Shown: positions 7,967 through 16,831 of the stretch, piece by piece
Numbering within the stretch: position 1 is the first letter of the stretch
Layout of the letters: the number at the start of each line of letters is the position of its first letter
From: Kofleriaceae bacterium
Lineage (GTDB): Bacteria > Myxococcota_A > Polyangia > Haliangiales > Haliangiaceae
Direction: 5' to 3'
DNA length: 47,504 bases
NCBI GenBank assembly: GCA_018058095.1
Contig: JAGPCO010000053.1
Coordinates: 1-47,504, forward strand
Position numbers and translations under genes: made by a program
Notes under the pieces: model-generated
The model's database searches: none
The model's input: only the letters and a program-made list of their open reading frames with translations
Told to the model about the DNA's origin: nothing

Positions 7967-9091
7967 TCAGTCGTGGCCGTGACGGCGGCGATCGCGCCGC
8001 TGCGCGAACTCCTCGTCGACCAGGCGGACGTAGTCGAGGATCGGCTCGTCACCTTGCTCGAACGGCGGCGGCGGCACGTCGCCCAGCTCGCGCACGCGGT
8101 GGCGGAAGGTCAGCGCGATCTGCTCGAACGGCGGCAGGTCGTCGCGACCCGACATCGCGCCCGACTCGGCCGCCTCCTTGGCGTCGTCGACCAGGCGCAG
8201 GGCCACCGCGCGCTCGAGCCGGCCGCGCCGCATGAGGTCCTGCATCGAGGTCGCCAGGCTGGGCAGGGTGTACTGCCCGGAGTCGAGCATCTCGAACGCG
8301 GTGAACAGGACCTGGCGCGCCGACAACACGCCATCCGCATACAGCACCAGCGCGGTCTGAAAGTAGTTGAAGACCGGCACCAGGCGCCGACCGAAGCGGC
8401 GGAAGCCGTTGGGCGGCGACTTGCGATCGAGGTGGATGAACAGCCGCCGCACCGCCGGCGCCTTGGGCACCCGCGCGGCCAGCTCGAGGATGCGCGCGGC
8501 GTCGTCGTCGTAGGCGCGCGCCGCCACCAGCACGCGCTCGAGGTCGAACAGGGTGATGCGGTCGGCCACCAGGTCGGCGTACAGGCAGTAGATGATGGCG
8601 TCAGCCTCGGCGTCGTCGCCGAACAGGGTCTCGGCCGGGGCGGCCGCGCCGATCCGGCTGGCCAGCATGGCCGGGAGCTTGTACGGGATCTGCGCGCGCA
8701 GGGCCCGGAACCGACCGCGCACGATGTTGCGCAGGTTGTTCTTGAGGACGAACTCGTCGAACACCACGCCATCGAGCCTGAGCTTGGCCGACAGCACGGT
8801 CCGCATCTGGGTCGGGCTGCCCGACACGATACAGACGCGATGGCCGTCCTGCCGGAGGGCGCGCAGCAGCGCCGGCGCGCCCGGGTAGGCCTGCTTGTCG
8901 GCGGCGTTCTCGATGGCGCTCTTGGCCAGGTCACGCAGGCTGTCGAACTCGGTGCGCAGGTAGGTCTTGTCGAGGTCCCAGCGGAACGTGTGCCGGGGCG
9001 GCGCCGTGCCGGCCGGCAAGGTCGGCGTGGGGGGCTCGGCCCAGCCCACCGCCTGGGCGGCGCGGGCGAGGGATCGCCGGCCCCAGCTCAC
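7967..9091 (-). CDS. HAD-like phosphatase domain protein coupled to plsX
   Basis: A 374-residue soluble protein. HAD motif I is WDLDKTYL (D39, D41), motif II is IVSGSP (S90), K138 in IPYKLP may be motif III, and the acidic motif IV is GDD at 158-160. The C-terminal half is helical and specific to this family. The start is GTG at 9091, whose GTGA overlaps the plsX stop. Because it follows plsX it may dephosphorylate a phospholipid-pathway intermediate, but this is inferred from position only. Its sequence resembles phosphatidate-phosphatase-type (APP1/DUF2183) HAD proteins only loosely. Confidence 0.75.
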   Translation of the reverse strand: MSWGRRSLARAAQAVGWAEPPTPTLPAGTAPPRHTFRWDLDKTYLRTEFDSLRDLAKSAIENAADKQAYPGAPALLRALRQDGHRVCIVSGSPTQMRTVLSAKLRLDGVVFDEFVLKNNLRNIVRGRFRALRAQIPYKLPAMLASRIGAAAPAETLFGDDAEADAIIYCLYADLVADRITLFDLERVLVAARAYDDDAARILELAARVPKAPAVRRLFIHLDRKSPPNGFRRFGRRLVPVFNYFQTALVLYADGVLSARQVLFTAFEMLDSGQYTLPSLATSMQDLMRRGRLERAVALRLVDDAKEAAESGAMSGRDDLPPFEQIALTFRHRVRELGDVPPPPFEQGDEPILDYVRLVDEEFAQRRDRRRHGHD

Positions 9092-10173
9092 GGCGTGCTC
9101 GATCGACCCGCGCCCGCGCCTGCGCCGGTCTCGATCGCCGCCAGGGTGCGGGCGATGTTGCCGGGCAGGTCGCCCGACAACGCCTTGCCCGCCACCTTGA
9201 TGGCGTTGGTCACGGCGCGCGCGTTCGACCGGCCGTGCGCCTTGATGAACAGGTGCTCGAACCCGAGCAGCGGCGCGCCGCCGTACTGCTGCCAGTCGGT
9301 CACGTTCTTGAGCTGCTCGATGCCCGACGACAGGGCCATCAGGCCGATGCGCCAGGCCAGCTTCTCCTTGTAGGCGTATCGGGCCAGGCGGACCACGGTC
9401 TCCGAGACGCCCTCGAGCATCTTGAGCACGACGTTGCCGACGAAGCCGGAGGTCACGATCACGTCGGCCACCCCGCGCGGGATGTCGAGCCCCTCGATGT
9501 TGCCGATGAAGTTGAGCTGGCTGGTGCGGAGCAGGATGTCGTGGGCGCCGACCACCGCCGGTGGCCCCTTGCCGGGCTCGGTCCCGTTCGACAGCAACGC
9601 GACCCGGGGCCGCTTGTTGCGTGACACCAGCTGGGCGTAGGCCGAGCCCATCACCGCGAACGACACCAGATCCTCGGCGCTGGCCTCGATGGTGGCGCCG
9701 ACGTCGAGGATGAGCGAGAACGGATCGTTCTTGTCGCCGCGGCGCAGCTCGGTCGGATAGACCGAGGCCAGCGCGGCGCGGCGCACCCCGGGCAGCAGCT
9801 TCCAGCGCCGGGCGCACGCCAGCACCGCGGCCCCGGTGTTGCCGGCCGAGACCAGGGCGTCGCCCTCGCCGGCGGCGATGAGGTCGACCGCGACGGCGAT
9901 CGACGAGTCGGGCTTGGCGGCCAGCGCCTCGCTCGGCTTCTCGTCCATCTCGATGCGGGTCGGCGCGTGGTGGACCCGGACCCGGGCGCCGTCGTGGCGC
10001 AGGCGCGGCAGGGTCCGACCGATGAGCTCGGCGTCGCCGACCAGGATGAGCTCGGCGCCCTGCAGGCTGAGCGAGGCCTCGGCCGCGCCCTTGAGGATCT
10101 CGTCGGGCGCGTGGTCGCCACCCATGGCGTCCACCACGATCCGTCGTGTCGAGTCGGCCCCGCGCCTGTTCAC
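9088..10173 (-). CDS. plsX: Phosphate acyltransferase PlsX
   Basis: Makes acyl-phosphate from acyl-ACP for the PlsX/PlsY route of phosphatidic acid synthesis, at the cytoplasmic side of the membrane. The family signatures are clear: VVDAMGGDHAP near the N-terminus, ALVSAGNTGA, LLSNGTEPGKG, NFIGNIEGLDIP and VIVTSGFVGNVVLK. The length (361 residues) is usual. The GTG at 10173 places the first strand 11 residues in; the longer frame adds residues without similarity. Unusually, it is not followed by fabH but by a HAD phosphatase gene. The C-terminal tail is a Gly/Ala repeat. Confidence 0.95.
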   Translation of the reverse strand: MNRRGADSTRRIVVDAMGGDHAPDEILKGAAEASLSLQGAELILVGDAELIGRTLPRLRHDGARVRVHHAPTRIEMDEKPSEALAAKPDSSIAVAVDLIAAGEGDALVSAGNTGAAVLACARRWKLLPGVRRAALASVYPTELRRGDKNDPFSLILDVGATIEASAEDLVSFAVMGSAYAQLVSRNKRPRVALLSNGTEPGKGPPAVVGAHDILLRTSQLNFIGNIEGLDIPRGVADVIVTSGFVGNVVLKMLEGVSETVVRLARYAYKEKLAWRIGLMALSSGIEQLKNVTDWQQYGGAPLLGFEHLFIKAHGRSNARAVTNAIKVAGKALSGDLPGNIARTLAAIETGAGAGAGRSSTP

Positions 10174-10234
10174 CGGCGCATCTTGCCACAGCGCGGCCGG
10201 CGCGGGCGAGCCGCGCGGGCCAACCACGCCGACG

Positions 10235-10993
10235 TCAGGGCTGCACGCTCAGCACCAGGCGCGGCCGCTGCCCGTCGGCGCCCTCGCGCGATCCGAAGCG
10301 GACCTCGTCGCCGCTGACCAGGTGGAGCCAGACGCCAGCGCCGTTGCCGTTCCGCCAGCGATCGAACAGCACCAGCGGCAGGTCGACGCCAGCCCGGCCG
10401 AGCTGGCTGACCACGAACGTCCCCAGCACCGGCGTGGCCGGGGTGGCGCCGGGGCTGGTCCACGCCGTGGCCAGGGTGGCCTGGGTCCAGTTGGCGACGC
10501 CTGGTGCGCCATCGACGTTGCCTTCGTCCCAGCCCTGAGGCTGCTCGCGGGCCTCGATCGTGACGGCGCTCTCGGCCTCGATCACGAACAGCTCGAGCCG
10601 GAGCCCGACCAGGGTGCCGGCGGGCTGCGCTGCGCCGGCCAGGTCGAACGCGACCAGCGCGTTCTTGTCCTCGTCGCGCTCGAGCTGGAGCCGGTTGTCG
10701 TCGCCGTAGTTGAACCCGACCTCGAGCGTGGACCCGGACAGGTAGGTGTCGCGCGTGACCCCCCGGCGATCGGCGGTGCTGTCCTCCCCGAAGGTGACGT
10801 ACAGCAGGCCGGTCGCCGCGTCGGGCGCGCGGGCGTCGCTGCCATCCGTGGTCGCGCCGCCAGCGTCGCCGGATCCAGCGTCGTCCAGGCCGGCGTCCTC
10901 GACCCGCCCGTCGGCCTGCCCGCCGGTCGCAGGGGTGTCCTCGAAGCCGAGCCGGCACGCGGCGAGGAGCAGCAACCCGCCGGTACCCAACAT
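10235..10993 (-). CDS. Lipoprotein with DNRLRE-like carbohydrate-binding-type domain
   Basis: A 252-residue predicted lipoprotein ([14 protein letters not shown]13) with an Asp/Gly/Ala linker to about residue 60. The remaining about 190 residues resemble the DNRLRE/CBM96-type beta-sandwich: [20 protein letters not shown], then ALVAFDL, then LRLELFV, then a WDEGNVDG Trp-Asp segment, and a late GVWLHLVSG strand. Such domains usually bind polysaccharide or serve as adhesion modules; no catalytic residues are seen. It lies on the same strand as, and 61 bases upstream of, plsX, but a shared transcript is only a guess. Confidence 0.68.
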   Translation of the reverse strand: MLGTGGLLLLAACRLGFEDTPATGGQADGRVEDAGLDDAGSGDAGGATTDGSDARAPDAATGLLYVTFGEDSTADRRGVTRDTYLSGSTLEVGFNYGDDNRLQLERDEDKNALVAFDLAGAAQPAGTLVGLRLELFVIEAESAVTIEAREQPQGWDEGNVDGAPGVANWTQATLATAWTSPGATPATPVLGTFVVSQLGRAGVDLPLVLFDRWRNGNGAGVWLHLVSGDEVRFGSREGADGQRPRLVLSVQP

Positions 10994-11061
10994 GCACGAC
11001 CCACCCACCCCTCGACCGTACCGCACCTCGCGGGCGAGCTGGTGTGCAGGGTTTGCGTCCG

Positions 11062-12684
<1,623 letters not shown>

Positions 12685-12754
12685 CTTGGGTTCTTAACAC
12701 GAGCCCCGCCGGCCGGGTCCAGCCCTGATGGTCAGGCCGGCGTCCCTCGCTCGG

Positions 12755-13567
12755 TCAGCGCCGGCTGGGGCGCCGGCGGGCCGGGTTCGCGCCCGACAGC
12801 ATCATCGGGTCGGCGGTCTTGATCGAGGCGAACACCGGTGTGATCGCCGCCGACCGCAGGTAGGTCACGGCCCGCTCGATCTCGGCCTTCGAGAAGATCT
12901 TGTGGTAGCCCTGCATCGACGCCAGGGCGCCGCCGTCGGCGAGGAGGCCGTGGCTGCCGAAGGCGATCATGCGGGCCTGTTGCTTGGCGGTGGTGTTCAG
13001 CCAGTTGCTGGCGTCGCGGCTGACCCCGGGCATGAGCCACACCTTGAACTTGGTCAGGTCGGGCCCGTTTTCGTCCCACTCGGCGTGGCAGTTGGCGCAC
13101 GCGCGCGGGCCGGTCTCGGTCAAGGTCGACTCGTAGACCTGCTGGCCGGTCAGGCCGCCGTCGGTCGGCAGCACGACGCACGAGATGCCGTTGCAGCCGT
13201 TGAGGCCGGCGCAGGTGTGCTCGGTGGTGAGGCCGGGGTCCCAGTCACCGTAGGAGAACCCGGCGCAGCTGTTCATGCCGGAGCAGGCGGCGGTCACCTG
13301 GGTGAAGCCGCCGCGCGTGTCGCACTCGGCCTCGACGTTGGCGAAGGTGCGGTTGCCCTCGACCTCGCTGATGATGGGGGAGGCGTCCGGCGCGGCGTCG
13401 GGCGCGGGCGCGGCGTCGGCCGGCGCGGCGTCGGGCGCGGGCCGGCGGGCATCGGTGGCGGCGTGGTCGTGGCTGTCGCCGCAGCCGGGGACCATGCCGA
13501 GCAGGCCGGCGAGGGCGGCGCCGAGCAGCGCGGGCGACGGGGAAGCGGGGGTGGTGGCGGTGGGCAT
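12755..13567 (-). CDS. c-type cytochrome lipoprotein with two CxGxNxC motifs; candidate MNIO substrate
   Basis: A 270-residue predicted lipoprotein (lipobox VPGC, C29) with a PDAA-type linker to about residue 63. A Cys-rich segment follows with C82, C95-SGMNS-C101, C119-AGLNG-C125 and C130. The C-terminal half is a class I cytochrome c: CANCH (157-161) binds haem, and the late Met in [10 protein letters not shown] is a likely axial ligand before the terminal helix. A good SD (GAGGAG) precedes the ATG at 13567. It lies downstream of the MNIO/DUF2063 pair on the same strand. The Cys repeats are not part of a normal cytochrome fold and may be modified or bind metal; this is inference. Confidence 0.78.
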   Translation of the reverse strand: MPTATTPASPSPALLGAALAGLLGMVPGCGDSHDHAATDARRPAPDAAPADAAPAPDAAPDASPIISEVEGNRTFANVEAECDTRGGFTQVTAACSGMNSCAGFSYGDWDPGLTTEHTCAGLNGCNGISCVVLPTDGGLTGQQVYESTLTETGPRACANCHAEWDENGPDLTKFKVWLMPGVSRDASNWLNTTAKQQARMIAFGSHGLLADGGALASMQGYHKIFSKAEIERAVTYLRSAAITPVFASIKTADPMMLSGANPARRRPSRR

Positions 13568-13590
13568 GGTGAGTTACTCCTCGGTGCGTC

Positions 13591-13683
13591 GGTCAGGTCG
13601 GGTCAAGGTCAAGTCAGGTCAGGTCAAGGTCAGGTCAGGTCAAGGTCAGATCAGGTCAAGGTCAGGTCAGGTCAGGTCAAGGT
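13591..13683. repeat. AGGTC/AAGGTC microsatellite in the MNIO-cytochrome gap
   Basis: About 93 bases are built from AGGTC and AAGGTC units, often in a 16-base higher-order pattern (AAGGTC, AGGTC, AGGTC). On the minus strand this reads TTGACC/TGACC and offers about six TTGAC cores like -35 boxes, pointing toward the cytochrome gene. The stop codon of the DUF2063 gene (13677-13679) lies within the array. Such arrays change length by slippage, so a length effect on expression of the cytochrome gene is possible. Confidence 0.75.
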
Positions 13684-14546
13684 GCGATCGGGTGGTGCGG
13701 GGTTGCCGGGTCGGCGATCGCGTCGTCGTCGGCCCAGTAGCCGTGCTGGACGCTGTCGGCCAGCCAGGCCTGGACCTGGTCGGCGGGGACGTGCGGGTGT
13801 CGATCTTCGAAGCTGGCGAGCGCCTGGGCGAGTGGCCAGGTCCCGATCAGCTCGAGCAGGTCGGCCTGCGCCGGAGTGAGCGGGCGTGCGGCCTGCCCGT
13901 GCGTGGTGGCCGCGACGGCCCAGGCCCTCGGCCCGTCCGGGTGTGGTGGCGGCAGCGCGACCGGCGTGGTCGGTGCGACCGGGCCCAGCTGGTGGTGCAG
14001 CTCGACCAGCGGCCATCGCTCCCGCACGACCGTCAGCGAGGGCGCAGGGCGCAAGCGGGCCAGGGCGCCGCCGGCGCGCAGGTGGCGCGCGGCGCTGTCG
14101 GCGCCCGCCTGCTCGTGCCGCCCGGCCCGGCGCAGCGCCTCGTCGACCAGCGCGGCCTGCGCCAGCGGCGCCGCCGGCGCGCGGGCGACGACGTGCGCGG
14201 CCAGGCCATCTCCGACCTCGGCCAGGCCGCGGGCGCGCGGCGGACTGGCGATCAAGAAGTCGCTGGCCAGGCCGTTGAAGGCCCACGCGCCCATCAGCGC
14301 GGCGGTGAGGCGGAACTCGTGCTGGAGGGCGGTGAACAGGCGGAACCAGTACTGCCGGTGGTACACGGCCAGGCGGGCGGCGCCGCCGACGATCTCGACG
14401 CAGGTCCGCGCCGGATAGCGCTCGGTCGGCGCGCGCAGCGTCCCGGTCGTGCGATCGAGCGGGCGGCGCAGGACCTCGGTCCAGCCGGCCTGCAGCGCGA
14501 CCAGGCGGGGCGGGTAGGGCGCGACCGGGAGCGACCGGGCGGTCAC
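13677..14546 (-). CDS. DUF2063 protein, BufC/HvfC-like partner of a DUF692 enzyme
   Basis: A 289-residue protein with a recognisable DUF2063-type N-terminal helical domain: LVALQAGW near residue 18 and ARLAVYHRQYWFRLFTALQHEF, which is the characteristic VYR.GY..RL..AL..F pattern. The C-terminal half is divergent and rich in Ala/Pro, ending with a compact acidic segment. In MNIO systems the partner of this family helps present the precursor to the DUF692 enzyme. The start is GTG at 14546, overlapping the upstream gene's TGA (GTGA). Its stop codon is supplied by the AGGTC microsatellite, so the C-terminus may vary between strains. Confidence 0.72.
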   Translation of the reverse strand: MTARSLPVAPYPPRLVALQAGWTEVLRRPLDRTTGTLRAPTERYPARTCVEIVGGAARLAVYHRQYWFRLFTALQHEFRLTAALMGAWAFNGLASDFLIASPPRARGLAEVGDGLAAHVVARAPAAPLAQAALVDEALRRAGRHEQAGADSAARHLRAGGALARLRPAPSLTVVRERWPLVELHHQLGPVAPTTPVALPPPHPDGPRAWAVAATTHGQAARPLTPAQADLLELIGTWPLAQALASFEDRHPHVPADQVQAWLADSVQHGYWADDDAIADPATPHHPIAP

Positions 14547-15436
14547 TGCGGCACCTCGAGGCCGATGGCGGTGGCGCGCACCGACGCCGCGCGCGCCACC
14601 TCGGCCAGCACCGCCTCCAGCGGCGGGATGGAGGCGTCCCACTCGATCAAGGTCGGGAACGGGCCGCCGCGGCGCCAGGCGTAGGCGTACAGGTCCCACA
14701 CGGCGTCGGCGACCGGGTGGTCGTGGGTGTCGACGACGAGCCCGTCGGGCTCGACGGTGTGCCCAGCCAGGTGCACCTGCAGGACCCGATCGAAATCGAT
14801 GGCGTCGACGTACGCGTGCGGATCGAACCCATGGTTCTGCGCCGACACGTGGACGTTGTTGAGGTCGAACATGAACCAGCACCCCGACGACCGCACGACC
14901 TGCGCGTAGAACTCCCACTCGGTCAGGTCGGACTCGGCGAACGCGACGTAGCTCGACAGGTTCTCGATCCCGAACGGGCGACCCAGGCGGCGCTGGACCT
15001 GGGCCGCGCGTTCGGCCGCGAACTCGACCAGATCGGCCCGATGCGGCGTCGGCAGCAGGTCGTGGTGACGCACGCCGGCGTGCCCGGTCCAGCACAGGTG
15101 GTCGGTCACGAACGGCGCGTCGACCTCGTCGGCCAGCCGGCACACGGCGTCGAGGTAGTCGTCGTCGAGGGGGGCGGCGTCGAGCAGGCCGAGGGTGACG
15201 CCGTGCAGGACGATCGGCACCCGGCCGCGCAGGCGGGCCAGGTTGCGGCGGGGCCCGGGTGCGGGCCCGAGGAAGTTCTCGCAGATGATCTCGAGGTACC
15301 CGACCCGCTCCGGTGCCTCGATCAGCTCGCGCACGTGGCGCGGCCGCAGGCCGATGCCGAGCGCGTCCGCACGCAGGCGCTGCGCTGGCCGAGGGGCCGG
15401 CGCGCCAGGTGCGCGTTGCGGCAGGTCGGGGAGCAT
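14543..15436 (-). CDS. DUF692 / MNIO (multinuclear non-haem iron oxidase), BufB-like
   Basis: A TIM-barrel iron enzyme of the family that includes MbnB, TglH and BufB, which modify Cys residues in ribosomal peptides. The metal-ligand and active-site residues look intact along its 297 residues: E53 (ICENF), H78 (VLHGVTL), D112-H113 (TDHLCW), E158 (IENLSSY), D191 and N193-N194 (FDLNNVHVSAQNHGFD, including H202), H222/H226 (VHLAGH), D236-H238-H240 (DTHDHPV) and E265 (IEWD). The ATG at 15436 is preferred; an upstream ATG adds only 7 residues. It is coupled to the DUF2063 gene. No DUF2282-type precursor lies next to it. An inverted-repeat operator lies 56 bases upstream. Confidence 0.9.
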   Translation of the reverse strand: MLPDLPQRAPGAPAPRPAQRLRADALGIGLRPRHVRELIEAPERVGYLEIICENFLGPAPGPRRNLARLRGRVPIVLHGVTLGLLDAAPLDDDYLDAVCRLADEVDAPFVTDHLCWTGHAGVRHHDLLPTPHRADLVEFAAERAAQVQRRLGRPFGIENLSSYVAFAESDLTEWEFYAQVVRSSGCWFMFDLNNVHVSAQNHGFDPHAYVDAIDFDRVLQVHLAGHTVEPDGLVVDTHDHPVADAVWDLYAYAWRRGGPFPTLIEWDASIPPLEAVLAEVARAASVRATAIGLEVPQ

Positions 15437-15491
15437 GCGGCCAATACACCACGTCACCCGCGGCGGCCATCGGGGTGGTCGCCACCCCCTC

Positions 15492-15510
15492 GTGCGGTAG
15501 TTTTTCGCAC
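15492..15510. promoter_or_regulatory. TGCG-N9-CGCA operator-like site between the MNIO gene and the YtkA-like gene
   Basis: GTGCG (15492-15496), a 9-base AT-rich spacer (gtagttttt) and CGCAC (15506-15510) form a perfect interrupted palindrome. It lies 56 bases before the MNIO start and about 48 before the rightward lipoprotein start. The same arrangement occurs at 18238, 19231 and 26686. I infer a binding site for the RegA encoded at 16289-16831. Confidence 0.6.
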
Positions 15511-15557
15511 CCGCGGTGCGCGTCCGTCCTGGGCAGGCGGCCCGGCTAAGGTGTCGT

Positions 15558-16169
15558 GTGCTGTCTTCATCACGCCTGGTCCTCGCGTCGTGTCCCGGTC
15601 GCGTCCGTGCCGGTTGGCGCGCGCGTCACGCGCCGCGCCACGCGTCCTTGTCTTCGCTGGTGCTGGCGCTGGCCGCCGCGCTGGCGGCGTGCGGCGACGA
15701 GCCGGGCGCGGCCGACGCCGCGGGGGTGGCCGATGCCGTGCTCGCGGTCGACGCGCCTGTCGACGCCAGCCCGGCGCCGGACGCCCCCAGCGTGTGTGAC
15801 AGCGAGACGCGCGACGACGTCTACGCCCCCGGCCTGGCCAAGACCGGCCCGGCCGGCTACGTCGTCCGGATGATCGAGTCCATCCCGGCCCCGCCCGCGC
15901 GCGGCAACAACGAGTGGACGCTCGAGGTGCTGGCGCCGGCCGGCCCCGGGCAGCCGGGCCTGGGCCTGACCGCCGTGCCGTTCATGCCCGACCACGGCCA
16001 CGGCACCACCATCGTCGCCGAGGACACCGATCTCGGGGCCGGCCGCTACCGCCTGACCCCGGTCAACCTGTTCATGCGCGGGTTCTGGACCGTGCGGGTC
16101 GGCGTCCGGGCCGAGGCCGGCGCCGGCGCCGAGCTCGACGTCGTCACGTTCGCGTTCTGCGTGATCTAG
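15558..16169 (+). CDS. YtkA/FixH-like small lipoprotein
   Basis: A predicted lipoprotein (203 residues from the GTG at 15558; lipobox LAAC, C45) with an Asp/Ala/Pro linker to about residue 78. The C-terminal 100 residues form a small Ig-like fold with PFMPDHGHG (141-149) and YRLTPVNLFMRGFWTVRV, the pattern of YtkA-like and FixH-periplasmic domains, which often occur with copper handling or cytochrome oxidase assembly. The start is uncertain because the frame is open further upstream: the GTG at 15558 has a TAAGG upstream, while a TTG near 15648 would give a minimal signal peptide. The TAG stop lies in the CTAG flank of the second IS5-derived element, which separates this gene from regA. Confidence 0.72.
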   Translation: MLSSSRLVLASCPGRVRAGWRARHAPRHASLSSLVLALAAALAACGDEPGAADAAGVADAVLAVDAPVDASPAPDAPSVCDSETRDDVYAPGLAKTGPAGYVVRMIESIPAPPARGNNEWTLEVLAPAGPGQPGLGLTAVPFMPDHGHGTTIVAEDTDLGAGRYRLTPVNLFMRGFWTVRVGVRAEAGAGAELDVVTFAFCVI

Positions 16170-16288
16170 CCACGACGCTGACCAACACGGCGCTGCCGGC
16201 ACCGCCCGAGCGATCGGGCACGGGCACGGGCACGGGCACGGGAGCAGGGCGCGAGAAACGCCGCTGCGCGGCGTTTCTCAGCACCCTG
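16170..16288. mobile_element. IS5-derived MITE-like element flanked by CTAG
   Basis: A 119-bp insertion between CTAG copies at 16166-16169 and 16289-16292. The last 84 bases including the right CTAG (16209-16292) match 6221-6304 at 83 of 84 positions, the difference being A at 16243 for T at 6255. The left end (ACGACGCTGACCAACACGGC) is a diverged version of the left inverted repeat of the first element, with a one-base insertion. The transposase part is completely lost, leaving ends, a GGGCAC x4 run (16216-16242) and a hairpin. It is effectively a MITE derived from the same IS. Confidence 0.78.
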
Positions 16289-16289
16289 C
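16244..16289. terminator. Long hairpin at the right end of the second IS5-derived element
   Basis: A perfect 12-bp stem (16253-16264 with 16268-16279) around a TGC loop, extended outward to GCAGGG/CCCTGC. It is identical to the hairpin at 6256-6301. It follows the regA stop codon and faces the 3' end of the YtkA-like gene, so it could end transcription from both sides. There is no U-tract. Confidence 0.55.
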
Positions 16290-16831
16290 TAGCGCGGCAC
16301 CGGGAACTTGGCCAGCTTGTACTGCAGCGTGCGCCGGTGCATGCCGAGCACACGCGCGGCCTTCGACACGTTGCCGTTGCACTCGCGCAGGACCCGGGCG
16401 ATGTGCTCCCACTCCAGTCGGGCCAGCGACGGCACCTCGAAGCGAAACTGCTCCGCCGTCGCGGCCTCGGGCTCGGCCGCGAACGTCGCCAGGATCTGGT
16501 CGGCGTGGCTGGGCTTGGTCAGGTAGTCCCACGCCCCCAGCTTGACCGCCTCGACCGCGGTGGCGATGCTGCCGTACCCGGTCACCACCACGATTTGCAG
16601 CTCGGGCTGCAGCTCGAGCAGGTCCTTGATGACGGCGAGCCCGCTCGGGCCGGGCATGCGCAGGTCGACCACGGCGCGATCGAGGGGCTGCTGCCGCGCG
16701 GTGGCCAGGGCGCTGGCGTGATCGCTGGCGAGGTGGACGACGAAGCCGCGGCTGGCCAGCGCGCGGCCCAGCCGCTCGCGCAGCGGCTGGTCGTCGTCGA
16801 CGATGAGGAAGTGGGCCTGGGGCGTGCTCAT
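16289..16831 (-). CDS. regA: RegA/PrrA/ActR-family response regulator
   Basis: A 180-residue response regulator. The receiver has the acidic pair DDD (12-14), phospho-acceptor D56 (VVDLRMPGPSG), T84 (VVTGYGS) and K107 (YLTKPS). The C-terminal Fis-type helix-turn-helix, NVSKAARVLGMHRRTLQYKL (154-173), is the hallmark of the RegA/PrrA group, which controls genes for redox balance and respiration. The ATG at 16831 overlaps the regB stop (ATGA). The stop lies in the CTAG flank of the mobile element. The likely operator is TGCG-N9-CGCA, which also occurs upstream of regB, suggesting autoregulation. Confidence 0.92.
   Translation of the reverse strand: MSTPQAHFLIVDDDQPLRERLGRALASRGFVVHLASDHASALATARQQPLDRAVVDLRMPGPSGLAVIKDLLELQPELQIVVVTGYGSIATAVEAVKLGAWDYLTKPSHADQILATFAAEPEAATAEQFRFEVPSLARLEWEHIARVLRECNGNVSKAARVLGMHRRTLQYKLAKFPVPR

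Noticed and set aside
13591-13683. AGGTC array as CRISPR or as iterons of a replication origin
   Set aside because: There are no unique spacers, no DnaA boxes, AT-rich stretch or replication genes nearby; it is a microsatellite.
12685-15557. A classical DUF2282 bufferin precursor near the DUF692 gene
   Set aside because: I looked in the gaps and flanking frames and saw no short signal-peptide protein with that pattern; the cytochrome lipoprotein is only a candidate.
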